From positions 1 through 11,364 of the forward strand of contig SXYT01000051.1 of assembly GCA_005788205.1 (NCBI GenBank): a stretch of DNA of 11,364 nucleotides. The letters are read 5' to 3'. Positions 1-6,226 of the stretch are shown piece by piece. Positions within the stretch are counted from its first letter, which is position 1, and each line of letters begins with the position of its first letter. The position numbers and the translations under genes were made by a program. The notes under the pieces are model-generated. The model had not been told where the DNA came from. It searched no databases and saw only the letters and a program-made list of their open reading frames with translations. This DNA comes from Actinomycetota bacterium (GTDB taxonomy: Bacteria; Actinomycetota; Acidimicrobiia; Acidimicrobiales; Ilumatobacteraceae).

Positions 1-488
1 ATGATGCGCTGGCGCATGCCGCCGGAGAGCTGGTATGGGAACTTGCGCAACATTGCCTCAGGATCCGGGATGCGGACCCTCTTCAGCAGCTCGATCGCAC
101 GGGCACGGGCTGCCTTCTTGTCCATGCCGAGGCGCACGGTGAGGCTCTCGGTGACCTGTGACCCGATGCGGCGCACGGGGTTGAGGGCAGTCATGGGGTC
201 CTGGAAGATCATCGCCATCCCGACGCCCCAGAGTTCACGCACCTCTTCCTTCGGGAGCTGCGAGATTTCCTTGTCTTGGTACCAGATTGTGCCGGTGCGG
301 ACTGCAGTGCTCGGGAGAAGGCCCATGGTGGCGCGGGAAAGGACGGTCTTGCCGGAACCAGATTCGCCCACGACACCGAGGCTCTCTCCGGCCAGGACCT
401 CGATGGAGACGTCGCGGACTGCCTTCAGCAGGCCGCGGGGAGTCTTGAACGAAACGTTCAGGTTCTCCAGTTTGAGGAGCGTGCTCAT
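1..488 (-). CDS. ABC transporter ATP-binding protein, Opp/Dpp type (partial, C-terminus beyond window)
   Basis: This is the nucleotide-binding subunit that would power the importer encoded upstream; it acts at the cytoplasmic face of the membrane. The visible 162 residues carry a Walker A motif GESGSGKT (residues 41-48), a Q-loop MIFQDP (Q96) and the ABC signature LSGGMRQR (154-161). The Walker B, D- and H-loops lie beyond the left edge. The sequence around the Q-loop (DPMTALNPV) is typical of OppD/DppD-like ATPases. The ATG at 488-486 overlaps the TGA of the preceding permease gene (ATGA, 4 bp) and has a good GGGAGG ribosome-binding site 7 nt upstream, so translational coupling is likely. 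It is the fourth gene of the operon. A second ATPase (OppF-like) often follows in such operons, but none can be seen here. The family call is firm; the substrate is unknown. Confidence 0.95.
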   Translation of the reverse strand, partial: MSTLLKLENLNVSFKTPRGLLKAVRDVSIEVLAGESLGVVGESGSGKTVLSRATMGLLPSTAVRTGTIWYQDKEISQLPKEEVRELWGVGMAMIFQDPMTALNPVRRIGSQVTESLTVRLGMDKKAARARAIELLKRVRIPDPEAMLRKFPYQLSGGMRQRI

Positions 489-1405
489 ATCTTGGCCTCC
501 CGGAGGTCGAGCTTTCTGCGGACGTAGTCACCGAACCAGTTGCTGGAGATCACGGTGAAGGCGATGCACAGCGAAGGCATGTAGACCTCGTGCGGGCTGA
601 ACGCGATGTTGCCGCGGCCGTTCGCGAGCATGGAGCCCCACGAGGCGCCCCCGGGGACGCCGATGCCGAGGATCGAGAGCGAACCCTCGACGATGATGAC
701 CGAGCCGATTGCGAGGAACCCGATGGCGAGAATCGCGGGGGCAACGTTCGGCAGGATGTGTTTGCGGATGATCGTGAAGTCCTTCGTGCCCATGGACTTC
801 GACGCGAGGACGAACTCGCGGCCGGCCCACTGGAGCGTGCTGGCCCTGGCGATGCGCCCGAGAATCGGGATGATGACCAGGGTGAGGGAGAGCATCAACA
901 CCATCACGCGACGTGTGGTCGTCGCCGGGTTGTCGGCGTCCGAGTATGCAAGCACCGAGAGGAGTGCGAGCGAGAGCACCAGGTTGGGGATCGAGAGCAT
1001 CACGTTGAAGATGCTGGTCACGATCACGTCGAACTTGCCGCGGAAGTATGCGGACGTGACGCCGATGAAGGACCCGATGCCACCCCCGAGGAGGACCGCC
1101 ACGAATGACACGGATGCGGAGATCTTCGCGCCGTTCACCAAGCCAGCCAGCATGTCGTAGCCGTCTTGGGTCGTGCCCAGGAAGTGACCCGAGGTCCCGG
1201 GCCTTGCCCCGAGGAAGTCGTAGAACGACTCGTCCCAAGCAGGGAGCGGGAGCAGCGGACCGAAGATGGCCGCGATCACAACGATGCTGAGCCACGACCC
1301 GGCAACGTAAAAGCCGACCGGGCGCTTGCGCTCTTTTTTCTGCTTTGCCGGTGATGCGACCGAATCGGCTGCTGTCTCGGCGTGAATGGTGGACTGCTCA
1401 GACAC
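485..1405 (-). CDS. ABC transporter permease, DppC/OppC-like
   Basis: A 306-residue inner permease subunit of an Opp/Dpp-class importer. It has a basic, soluble N-terminal stretch of about 30 residues, then a first membrane segment at about 33-54. The family motif HFLGTTQDGYDMLAGLVNGA (74-93) follows, then several hydrophobic spans (about 97-118, 128-153, 167-184, 222-242, 277-290). The cytoplasmic EAA-type loop that docks on the ATPase is at about 196-220 (GREFVLASKSMGTKDF onward), and LSILGIGVPGGASWGSML (243-260) is the usual motif after it. The C-terminus (GDYVRRKLDLR) also fits the family. Translation starts at GTG 1405-1403, 5 nt after a GAGGGA ribosome-binding site, and overlaps the end of the DppB-like gene by 8 bp. 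Its stop overlaps the ATPase start. Substrate specificity cannot be read from the permease. Confidence 0.95.
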   Translation of the reverse strand: MSEQSTIHAETAADSVASPAKQKKERKRPVGFYVAGSWLSIVVIAAIFGPLLPLPAWDESFYDFLGARPGTSGHFLGTTQDGYDMLAGLVNGAKISASVSFVAVLLGGGIGSFIGVTSAYFRGKFDVIVTSIFNVMLSIPNLVLSLALLSVLAYSDADNPATTTRRVMVLMLSLTLVIIPILGRIARASTLQWAGREFVLASKSMGTKDFTIIRKHILPNVAPAILAIGFLAIGSVIIVEGSLSILGIGVPGGASWGSMLANGRGNIAFSPHEVYMPSLCIAFTVISSNWFGDYVRRKLDLREAKI

Positions 1406-2360
1406 GGCGTTCCCTCGTTCTCGGGTCGATGATGTTGGTGAGAATGTCGATCAGGCTGTTGAAGAACACGTAACCGAATGAGATCAACGCAATGAGGGTC
1501 TGCATGGCAATCACCTGTCGTGCGCCGATTGAGTAGAAGACCTCGTAGCCCATTCCGGGAATCACGAAGATGGTCTCGATAACGATGGTGCCGCCGATGA
1601 GACCGCCCATGTTCAGGGCTGCAGAGGTGAGAAGGGTGGTGCTAGAGGGCCGGAAAACGTGGCGCCACAGGATGCGGCGGTCCGAGATTCCCTTCGACGC
1701 CGCCATGGTGACGTAGTCATCCTTCAGTGTGGCGATCACGTCGGTGCGGAGGAGTCTGGTGTACGACGACGTCAGACCGACAGCAATGCTGAGGACTGGG
1801 AGAATCATGAGTCTCAGGTGCTCACCCAGGTTCTCGCTGGGGGGGGTGTAGCCGATGGGATCGACCCAACCCAGTTGAACCGCGAAGACGAGGGACATGA
1901 TCAGGGCGAGTGCGAATCCGGGGAAGGACACCAGGGTGAAGAGGGTGCTCGACACGATGCGGTCAAAGCGCCCGTTCTCCTTGTAAGCCGAGATGAGGCC
2001 GAGCGGTACGGCCGCGCTCAGCGCGACAATCTGGGCGTACATGATCAACTGGAGAGTGACCGGCAGGGTTGCACTGATCACTTCCGACAGTGGACGTCTC
2101 CCCCCGTTCAGGAAGTAGTACCCGAAGTCGCCTGTGAGCAGGTTGCTGTACCAGTTCCACCAGTACCCGAGGATCCCGCGGTCGAGATGGAGCTCCCGTT
2201 CGAGCTCGGCGATGATCTCGGGAGTGCCTGATCCTGCGACGAGGAGCGCTGCGGGATTACCTGGCAACAACCAGACCAGGCAAGCGAGCAGGAAAGTTGC
2301 GGTCGTGACGATCACTGCCATCCCGACGATTCGCTTTGCCAACAGGCGCAAGATGTCCAT
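1398..2360 (-). CDS. ABC transporter permease, DppB/OppB-like
   Basis: A 320-residue membrane subunit that forms the importer channel with the DppC-like partner. The first membrane span is at about 10-32, followed by a long extracytoplasmic region that includes the HLDRGILGYWWNW segment (58-70) typical of DppB proteins. Further hydrophobic spans lie at about 100-124, 135-161, 182-202, 244-268 and 284-308. The ATPase-docking EAA loop is DYVTMAASKGISDRRILWRH (215-234), and the C-terminus IDPRTRERRV matches the family's usual DPR ending. The ATG at 2360-2358 has an AAGGGGGG ribosome-binding site just upstream. The gene begins 33 bp after a strong hairpin that separates it from the binding-protein gene, and its end overlaps the DppC-like gene by 8 bp. 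It is complete and of normal length. Confidence 0.96.
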   Translation of the reverse strand: MDILRLLAKRIVGMAVIVTTATFLLACLVWLLPGNPAALLVAGSGTPEIIAELERELHLDRGILGYWWNWYSNLLTGDFGYYFLNGGRRPLSEVISATLPVTLQLIMYAQIVALSAAVPLGLISAYKENGRFDRIVSSTLFTLVSFPGFALALIMSLVFAVQLGWVDPIGYTPPSENLGEHLRLMILPVLSIAVGLTSSYTRLLRTDVIATLKDDYVTMAASKGISDRRILWRHVFRPSSTTLLTSAALNMGGLIGGTIVIETIFVIPGMGYEVFYSIGARQVIAMQTLIALISFGYVFFNSLIDILTNIIDPRTRERRV

Positions 2361-2370
2361 GTCCCCCCTT
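2361..2370 (-). promoter_or_regulatory. Ribosome-binding site of the DppB-like permease gene
   Basis: On the minus strand the sequence reads AAGGGGGGAC immediately before the ATG at 2360. The purine-rich run is a strong Shine-Dalgarno match and fixes the start codon. Spacing from the core is short (2-4 nt). It lies 23 nt beyond the hairpin at 2394-2430, so permease translation can be initiated independently on read-through or processed mRNA. Confidence 0.75.
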
Positions 2371-2393
2371 AGTTCCTTGAGACGTTACATGAG

Positions 2394-2430
2394 AAAGGGG
2401 GTGGCGCCCAAGTTGGGCACCACCCCCTTT
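2394..2430 (-). terminator. Strong hairpin between binding-protein and permease genes (terminator/attenuator or mRNA stabiliser)
   Basis: Arms of 17 nt (2394-2410 and 2414-2430) pair around a 3-nt loop with a single mismatch (2405/2419). The outer 11 bp (AAAGGGGGTGG with CCACCCCCTTT) pair perfectly and the inner 5 bp are GCCCA/TGGGC. On the minus strand the stem ends in TTTCTC, so there is only a short T-run and termination is probably partial. It lies 21 bp after the binding-protein stop and 33 bp before the DppB-like start. In ABC importer operons a stem-loop at this position commonly lowers permease expression or protects the binding-protein mRNA from decay. The structure is seen directly; its effect is inferred. 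Confidence 0.8.
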
Positions 2431-2451
2431 CGAGGTTTGCTCAGCGAGCGA

Positions 2452-4254
2452 TCAGCCCTTGCCGGCGATCTTCTGGACTCCGGACCAGTCGATGCCCCAG
2501 TTGGTCATGACGCGCTGCGTCTTGCCCTCTGGCAACTTCGTCTTTCCGATGTTGGTCAGACCGTTCTTCTTGTTCACGAAGATCGTGAAGTAGAAGTGCT
2601 CGACCGAGCCCATGTACGCCTCGCCCTGCAGGAGTGCTGCGGCCTCCGCGAACTTGGTCTTGGCCCCGAGCTTGGTGGCGGATGCCTGCGCGTCGTAGAT
2701 CGCCTTGTCGACGTTGGTGTTCGAGTGCTTGTTCAGCTGCAGCAGCGAACCGAGAGCGGTGCGCAGCAGGGCAGCGGTCTGGCCGCCGGCGGCCGCACCC
2801 AGGGAGGGCAGCCACGAGTCGGTCAGGATGAACGGAGCGTTGAACGTCATGTCAGTGCCCTCGAAGAGGGTGGCGAAGAAGCCGTCGTAGGCGTTCTGGT
2901 TCTTGATGCTCGTTGCCGAGGAGTTCCAGGCCTTCGCGATGATCACTGCCGATTCCTCGACGACGATGTTCGCGGTGATGCCGCACTTGGCCCACTGGCT
3001 CTGGAAGAACTTCGCGTTGGCCTGTGCCGACGTGGACACGTCGGACGGGAACGAGAAGGACAGATCCTTGCCGGTCTCGGCCTTGTAGGCCGCTACGTAG
3101 GTCTTCGCCCCTGCGACGTCGAACTTCTGGAAGCCGCGGGTCGTGTACATCGGGCTCGCGGGCTGCACCAGCGCGTTGGCGATGGTGGTCTCACCCTTGG
3201 TGCGGACCTTCACGTAGTTGACACGGTCCAAGCAGTGGAGAACTGCGAGACGCGCGTTCTTGCTCGCGAACGGCGAGCCGTCCCTGGCCTGGTTCAGCCA
3301 CAAGGACGGGTAGAACTCGATCTTCGACTTGTACTCGGTGACCACGGACTTGCGCTGGCGCAGGTCGCGGATGAACGTTGCCTCAGTCGCGGAACCGAAC
3401 TGGCCTGCGTCGTAGGTGCCCTTACGGACGGCGGCCGCACGCTGTGACGCTTCCTTCACGTTCGTGAACGTGATGGAATCGAGGTACGGGAGCTTGTCGC
3501 CGTTAGCGGCGGAGCGCCAGTAGTCAGCGTTGCGGACGACCTTGAGCTCGTCCTGATTGATGAGGGTGTATCCCGCCTCAACCTTGAACGGCCCGGTGCC
3601 CACTGGCTTCTTGAGGCAGGTGTCCCTGTCGGCTGCCTGGCTGGGAGCGCGCATCACGAAGCGACCCGACGCGTAGAGCGTGCCGGGGAAGTCGTTCTGG
3701 GCGCGGTCGAGGTCAAACTTCACCACGTAGTCGCTGACCTTGGTCATCTTGGCGATGTTCGCCGAGAAGGTCGATCCGGTGCCCACGGTGTAGCCCTTGG
3801 CTGCGTATCCGGCGAGACCACCCGCCACGAACGCGGCGAGTGCCACGCGTCCGGTGATGTTGTTGAAGTTGGTGATCACTGCATCAGCGTTGAATGGGGT
3901 GCCGTCGTGGAACTTCACGGTCTCGCGCAGGTTGAACGTCCAGGACTTGAAGTCCGAGGATGCCGACCAGCTCTTCGCGAGCAGCGGGATGTAGTCGCCA
4001 CCGATTGACTTCTCGACGAGAGTCTCATAGATGGTGCGCACGGCCATGAGGGCCGAGTTGTTCGGGTTGTTGGAGAAACAGAAACCCGGGAAGGTGTCGC
4101 CAATGGCCACCTTCGCGTTTCCTCCATACGTCCCTGCCTGCGGCTTGGAAGCCGCGCCGGCGGTGGAGGCCACGGTGGAGACTGCAATCGCGGCCGCAAG
4201 GGCCACTCCCGCGCGTCGCAACACTCGTGACCGACTGGTCTGACGTTGAGTCAT
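2452..4254 (-). CDS. Extracytoplasmic substrate-binding protein of an Opp/Dpp-type ABC importer (family 5)
   Basis: A 600-residue binding protein that would capture the importer's substrate outside the membrane and deliver it to the permeases. Residues 1-36 look like an export signal: basic start with RR at 13-14, an Ala/Val-rich core, and an Ala-x-Ala-type cleavage region near TAGAAS. There is no lipobox cysteine. Family 5 (SBP_bac_5) features include LAKSWSASSDFKSWTFNLRE (92-111), VKFHDGTPFNADAVITNF (113-130) and VGTGPFKV (218-225). The family transports peptides, nickel, glutathione, opines or oligosaccharides; this substrate is not identifiable. The ATG at 4254 was chosen because the signal peptide begins there and a GGGGGT ribosome-binding site lies 6 nt upstream. 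An upstream in-frame extension to 4398 would cross the putative promoter and add a non-signal-like stretch. It is the first gene of the transporter operon. At 600 residues it is somewhat longer than many family members (about 500-550). Confidence 0.94.
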   Translation of the reverse strand: MTQRQTSRSRVLRRAGVALAAAIAVSTVASTAGAASKPQAGTYGGNAKVAIGDTFPGFCFSNNPNNSALMAVRTIYETLVEKSIGGDYIPLLAKSWSASSDFKSWTFNLRETVKFHDGTPFNADAVITNFNNITGRVALAAFVAGGLAGYAAKGYTVGTGSTFSANIAKMTKVSDYVVKFDLDRAQNDFPGTLYASGRFVMRAPSQAADRDTCLKKPVGTGPFKVEAGYTLINQDELKVVRNADYWRSAANGDKLPYLDSITFTNVKEASQRAAAVRKGTYDAGQFGSATEATFIRDLRQRKSVVTEYKSKIEFYPSLWLNQARDGSPFASKNARLAVLHCLDRVNYVKVRTKGETTIANALVQPASPMYTTRGFQKFDVAGAKTYVAAYKAETGKDLSFSFPSDVSTSAQANAKFFQSQWAKCGITANIVVEESAVIIAKAWNSSATSIKNQNAYDGFFATLFEGTDMTFNAPFILTDSWLPSLGAAAGGQTAALLRTALGSLLQLNKHSNTNVDKAIYDAQASATKLGAKTKFAEAAALLQGEAYMGSVEHFYFTIFVNKKNGLTNIGKTKLPEGKTQRVMTNWGIDWSGVQKIAGKG

Positions 4255-4274
4255 TGAGGTACCCCCAAAATTGA

Positions 4275-4291
4275 CACACCACCGTGGTGTG
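4275..4291. repeat. 17-bp palindrome in the leader of the binding-protein gene (candidate operator)
   Basis: The sequence CACACCACCGTGGTGTG has perfect 8-bp arms around one central base. It lies 21-37 bp upstream of the binding-protein ATG, between the putative -10 element and the ribosome-binding site. Size and placement suit a dimeric repressor (TetR, GntR or LacI class) that would block transcription just after initiation. As RNA it could instead form a 6-bp stem with a 5-nt loop. No other copy was noticed in the window and no regulator gene is present. Confidence 0.55.
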
Positions 4292-4300
4292 ACGAGGGAC

Positions 4301-4309
4301 ACGATAGCA
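4301..4309 (-). promoter_or_regulatory. Extended -10-like promoter element for the ABC importer operon
   Basis: On the minus strand the sequence reads TGCTATCGT, which fits TGn plus a TAnnnT hexamer. A start of transcription near 4294 would give a leader of about 40 nt holding the palindrome and the ribosome-binding site. The only upstream -35-like matches (TTGCGG at 15-bp spacing, TTGCTT at 19-bp spacing) are poorly placed, so the call rests on the extended -10. The rest of the 159-bp gap (4255-4413) shows no other clear element. Confidence 0.35.
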
Positions 4310-4413
4310 CCGGGCACGGACCCGCAAGCAAGGCACCTGGCAAAGATTGTCCATGCACCATTTGGCTCATACAAGGGTCGGTTCGTGCCCGAGCGCACAA
4401 GCGGGCGGGCGGG

Positions 4414-5355
4414 TCAGGGCCGGATGTGGACCTTGATCGCCCCGCTCGACCTGTCGGCGGCAACCCGGAAGGCCTCTGGCGCGTCCTCCAGGCCGAATTC
4501 GTGGGTCACCAAGACATCCGCGACGGCGTTGTCGGCTCCCAGAACGGCAGCAGCCTCCGTGAAGTCGTTGTGGTCATGGTCATGGCCATAGAACATGGCC
4601 GGAACGAACGTCACTTCCTTCAGGAGCATTGTGTTCGACATCCGAACGGGCGTCCAGAACAGTCCGAACTCGAGCAGGGTGCCCCCGGGCTCCGTGGCAT
4701 CTATACAGAGGTCAACCGTCTCCTGGGTGCACACGGCATCGAACGTGTGCGTGTAGCCGGAGGTCATCGGACGCTCGAGGACCCTCGCCCCGAGGGCCTC
4801 GGCGGCCCCGGCCTGGTGGGGGTGGCGCGCCACGATGTCGCATTCCACGCCCCGCGCCCGGAGTGCGGCTGCAGTGAGAAGTCCGATGCTTCCGGCCCCG
4901 ACGACCAGGGCGCGATCACCCCTGGTGACACCGGAGCGTCTCGCCCCGTGCATCGTCACTGCAAGAGGCTCGACCAGGGCGGCGTCTCTCGGGCGCGAAC
5001 CGACCGGCATCACGGTGAGACGGGACTCCTCGACCCGTGCAGTGGTGGTCAGTCCACCGTTCATCGAGATCCCGTAGGAGCGTGCCATCGCATCGGCACA
5101 CAGGTGGTGCTTGCCCCGGTTGCAGTGCCGGCAGGAGCCGCACTCCCCAGTGGGTCTCACGGCGACGAGCCGACCGTCGGGCAACCACCCGCCGAACTCG
5201 TGTCCCACCACGACACCGCGCATGCCGCTCTCGATCATGTGCAGGTCGCTCCCGCAGATGCCGCACATGGCGACCCGTAGGTCGACGCCGTCACCATCCG
5301 GAGGGTCGATGTCCCTCAGGACGACTGATTGTTGCTCGGCAAACACTGCGCGCAT
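4414..5355 (-). CDS. Zinc-dependent medium-chain alcohol dehydrogenase-like oxidoreductase
   Basis: A 313-residue cytoplasmic NAD(P)-dependent oxidoreductase of the MDR superfamily, probably oxidising an alcohol or polyol or reducing the matching carbonyl. The catalytic-zinc ligands are likely C34 (in GICGSDLH), H52-E53 (in GHEFGG) and E129 (in EPLAVTMH). The structural-zinc lobe has four cysteines, C72, C75, C78 and C86 (CGSCRHCNRGKHHLC). The Rossmann motif is VVGAGSIGLL (151-160). It is shorter than the usual 340-350 residues, mostly from compact loops; no frameshift is visible. An odd His/Asp-rich patch GHDHDHND lies at 257-264. The start ATG at 5355 matches the usual N-terminus MRAVFAEQ; no good ribosome-binding site precedes it. 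Longer in-frame ORF to 5514 only overlaps the SGNH gene's Thr-rich tail. It follows the SGNH gene by 31 bp, so co-transcription is possible. The substrate is unknown. Confidence 0.92.
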   Translation of the reverse strand: MRAVFAEQQSVVLRDIDPPDGDGVDLRVAMCGICGSDLHMIESGMRGVVVGHEFGGWLPDGRLVAVRPTGECGSCRHCNRGKHHLCADAMARSYGISMNGGLTTTARVEESRLTVMPVGSRPRDAALVEPLAVTMHGARRSGVTRGDRALVVGAGSIGLLTAAALRARGVECDIVARHPHQAGAAEALGARVLERPMTSGYTHTFDAVCTQETVDLCIDATEPGGTLLEFGLFWTPVRMSNTMLLKEVTFVPAMFYGHDHDHNDFTEAAAVLGADNAVADVLVTHEFGLEDAPEAFRVAADRSSGAIKVHIRP

Positions 5356-5386
5356 GACGGGAACGGTACAGCGAGTCAGACCGGGG

Positions 5387-6226
5387 TCATGGCACGGGGG
5401 CAGAAGTCGTTGATGATGTCGGCAGTGGGGCAGTCGTCGGCGCGGTGTCCGTCGTTGACGTCGGCACGATGGTGGTGGACGTTGTGGTGCTTGTCGTTGT
5501 GGTTGTTGTCGCATCGATGATCGCGCGGCCGAAGGAGGTCACCTGGCGGACTGTCCATGAGGCACGTGTCTTGTACCCGGTCACCGTGAGATGGACGCCG
5601 TCGGCGATGTAGCGGGACGCACCTCTCGGTGCGAATGCGCCCGACCAGTCGGCTATGTGAAGATTCGGCCATTCGGTCTGCGCGGCGCGCAGGGCCCGGT
5701 TGAAACGGAGGGCGCGTTGCCTCCAGTCCGGCCGGATCGCCGAGGAGAAGGTCGGCGTCACCCATAGGACCGGGACCCCCAGTGACTCGTTCATCACCTT
5801 CTCGATGACTGCCGGGGGATAGGACGCCGCACGCTGAGAGATCATGTCGTTCGTCCCGAGTGCCACGACCACTGCCGTGGGGTTGCGGGTCGTCTCCATC
5901 CTCGTCGCGAGTGTCGAGGCCCCTTGCCTTGCGGTTCGTCCCACACGCCCGTCCATCACCACGGCAGTCCAGATTCCCGCACGGCGGAGGTTGAGGGCGA
6001 CGGCCCCGAAGGCGTCGGCCCCGACGGTGAGGCTGTCCCCGATGAACACGAGCGTTCCCTGGCCCTCACGCGTCAGGTCACCCGAGCGAGCCGACGCACT
6101 GCGGGTCGTTCCTGCCAGTGCCGACGCGATGAGCACGGCGACCGAGAGCAGGCACGCGGTCACGTGCCGGGGGTGGGGCAGGGGGTCGCGCACCCCTTCA
6201 TTGTGGCAAGGTTGGGGACGTGGCAC
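5387..6226 (-). CDS. Secreted or membrane-anchored SGNH/GDSL-family hydrolase with Thr/Ser-rich C-terminal tail
   Basis: A 279-residue SGNH-fold hydrolase (esterase, lipase or acyl-hydrolase class). The blocks are visible: block I GDSLT with nucleophile S65, a likely block II Gly in DGRVGR (G93), block III GTND (124-127), and block V DGVHLT with the catalytic D209 and H212. A hydrophobic segment at about 22-39 preceded by basic residues is a signal peptide or anchor; no lipobox is seen. The tail from about 239 is almost only Thr, Ser, Pro, Val and Ala, as in surface-exposed linkers, and ends without any anchor. Start is uncertain: GTG 6226 has a good GAGGAAG ribosome-binding site 7 nt upstream but overlaps the divergent gene by 7 bp; GTG 6193 and GTG 6163 are alternatives that keep the hydrophobic segment. 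The substrate could be an acylated glycan or lipid, but nothing in the sequence decides this. Confidence 0.88.
   Translation of the reverse strand: MPRPQPCHNEGVRDPLPHPRHVTACLLSVAVLIASALAGTTRSASARSGDLTREGQGTLVFIGDSLTVGADAFGAVALNLRRAGIWTAVVMDGRVGRTARQGASTLATRMETTRNPTAVVVALGTNDMISQRAASYPPAVIEKVMNESLGVPVLWVTPTFSSAIRPDWRQRALRFNRALRAAQTEWPNLHIADWSGAFAPRGASRYIADGVHLTVTGYKTRASWTVRQVTSFGRAIIDATTTTTTSTTTSTTIVPTSTTDTAPTTAPLPTSSTTSAPVP
5450..5517 (-). repeat. Low-complexity Thr/Ser codon tract in the SGNH gene
   Basis: The DNA is a run of GTTG/GTGG-type triplets on the plus strand, encoding mostly Thr with a few Ser, Ile, Val and Pro (residues about 237-259). Such tracts are flexible, often glycosylated linkers in secreted actinobacterial proteins and can vary in length between strains by slippage. 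The tract is directly visible; glycosylation and length variation are inferred. Confidence 0.7.
6220..6226. other. Head-to-head start overlap of the SGNH hydrolase and sulfatase-like genes
   Basis: The plus-strand GTG (6220-6222) and the minus-strand GTG (6226-6224) face each other with a 7-bp overlap, each with its own ribosome-binding site (AAGG at 6208-6211 on the plus strand; GAGGAAG within 6234-6240 on the minus strand). If both starts are right, each 5' untranslated region and promoter lies inside the other gene. Using GTG 6193 or 6163 for the SGNH gene would remove the overlap but still leave less than 60 bp between the genes. Confidence 0.5.

Noticed and set aside
2134..3447. A 437-codon plus-strand open frame crossing the DppB-like gene, the hairpin and the binding-protein gene
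   Set aside because: It spans two genes and a terminator-like hairpin on the other strand and encodes no recognisable protein.
4271..4276. A perfect TTGACA on the plus strand
   Set aside because: No -10-like hexamer follows at 16-19 bp and no plus-strand gene lies downstream.
4255..4398. N-terminal extension of the binding protein to the upstream start at 4398
   Set aside because: It would bury the signal peptide 48 residues inside and run through the putative promoter, palindrome and ribosome-binding site.
4387..4406. GCCCG/CGGGC pairing after the zinc dehydrogenase stop as a terminator
   Set aside because: Only a 5-bp stem with a 10-nt loop in very G/C-rich sequence and no T-run; too weak to call.
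5356..5514. N-terminal extension of the zinc dehydrogenase
   Set aside because: The added residues are Arg/Pro/Gln-rich shadow coding of the SGNH gene's Thr tract; the family's usual N-terminus starts at 5355.
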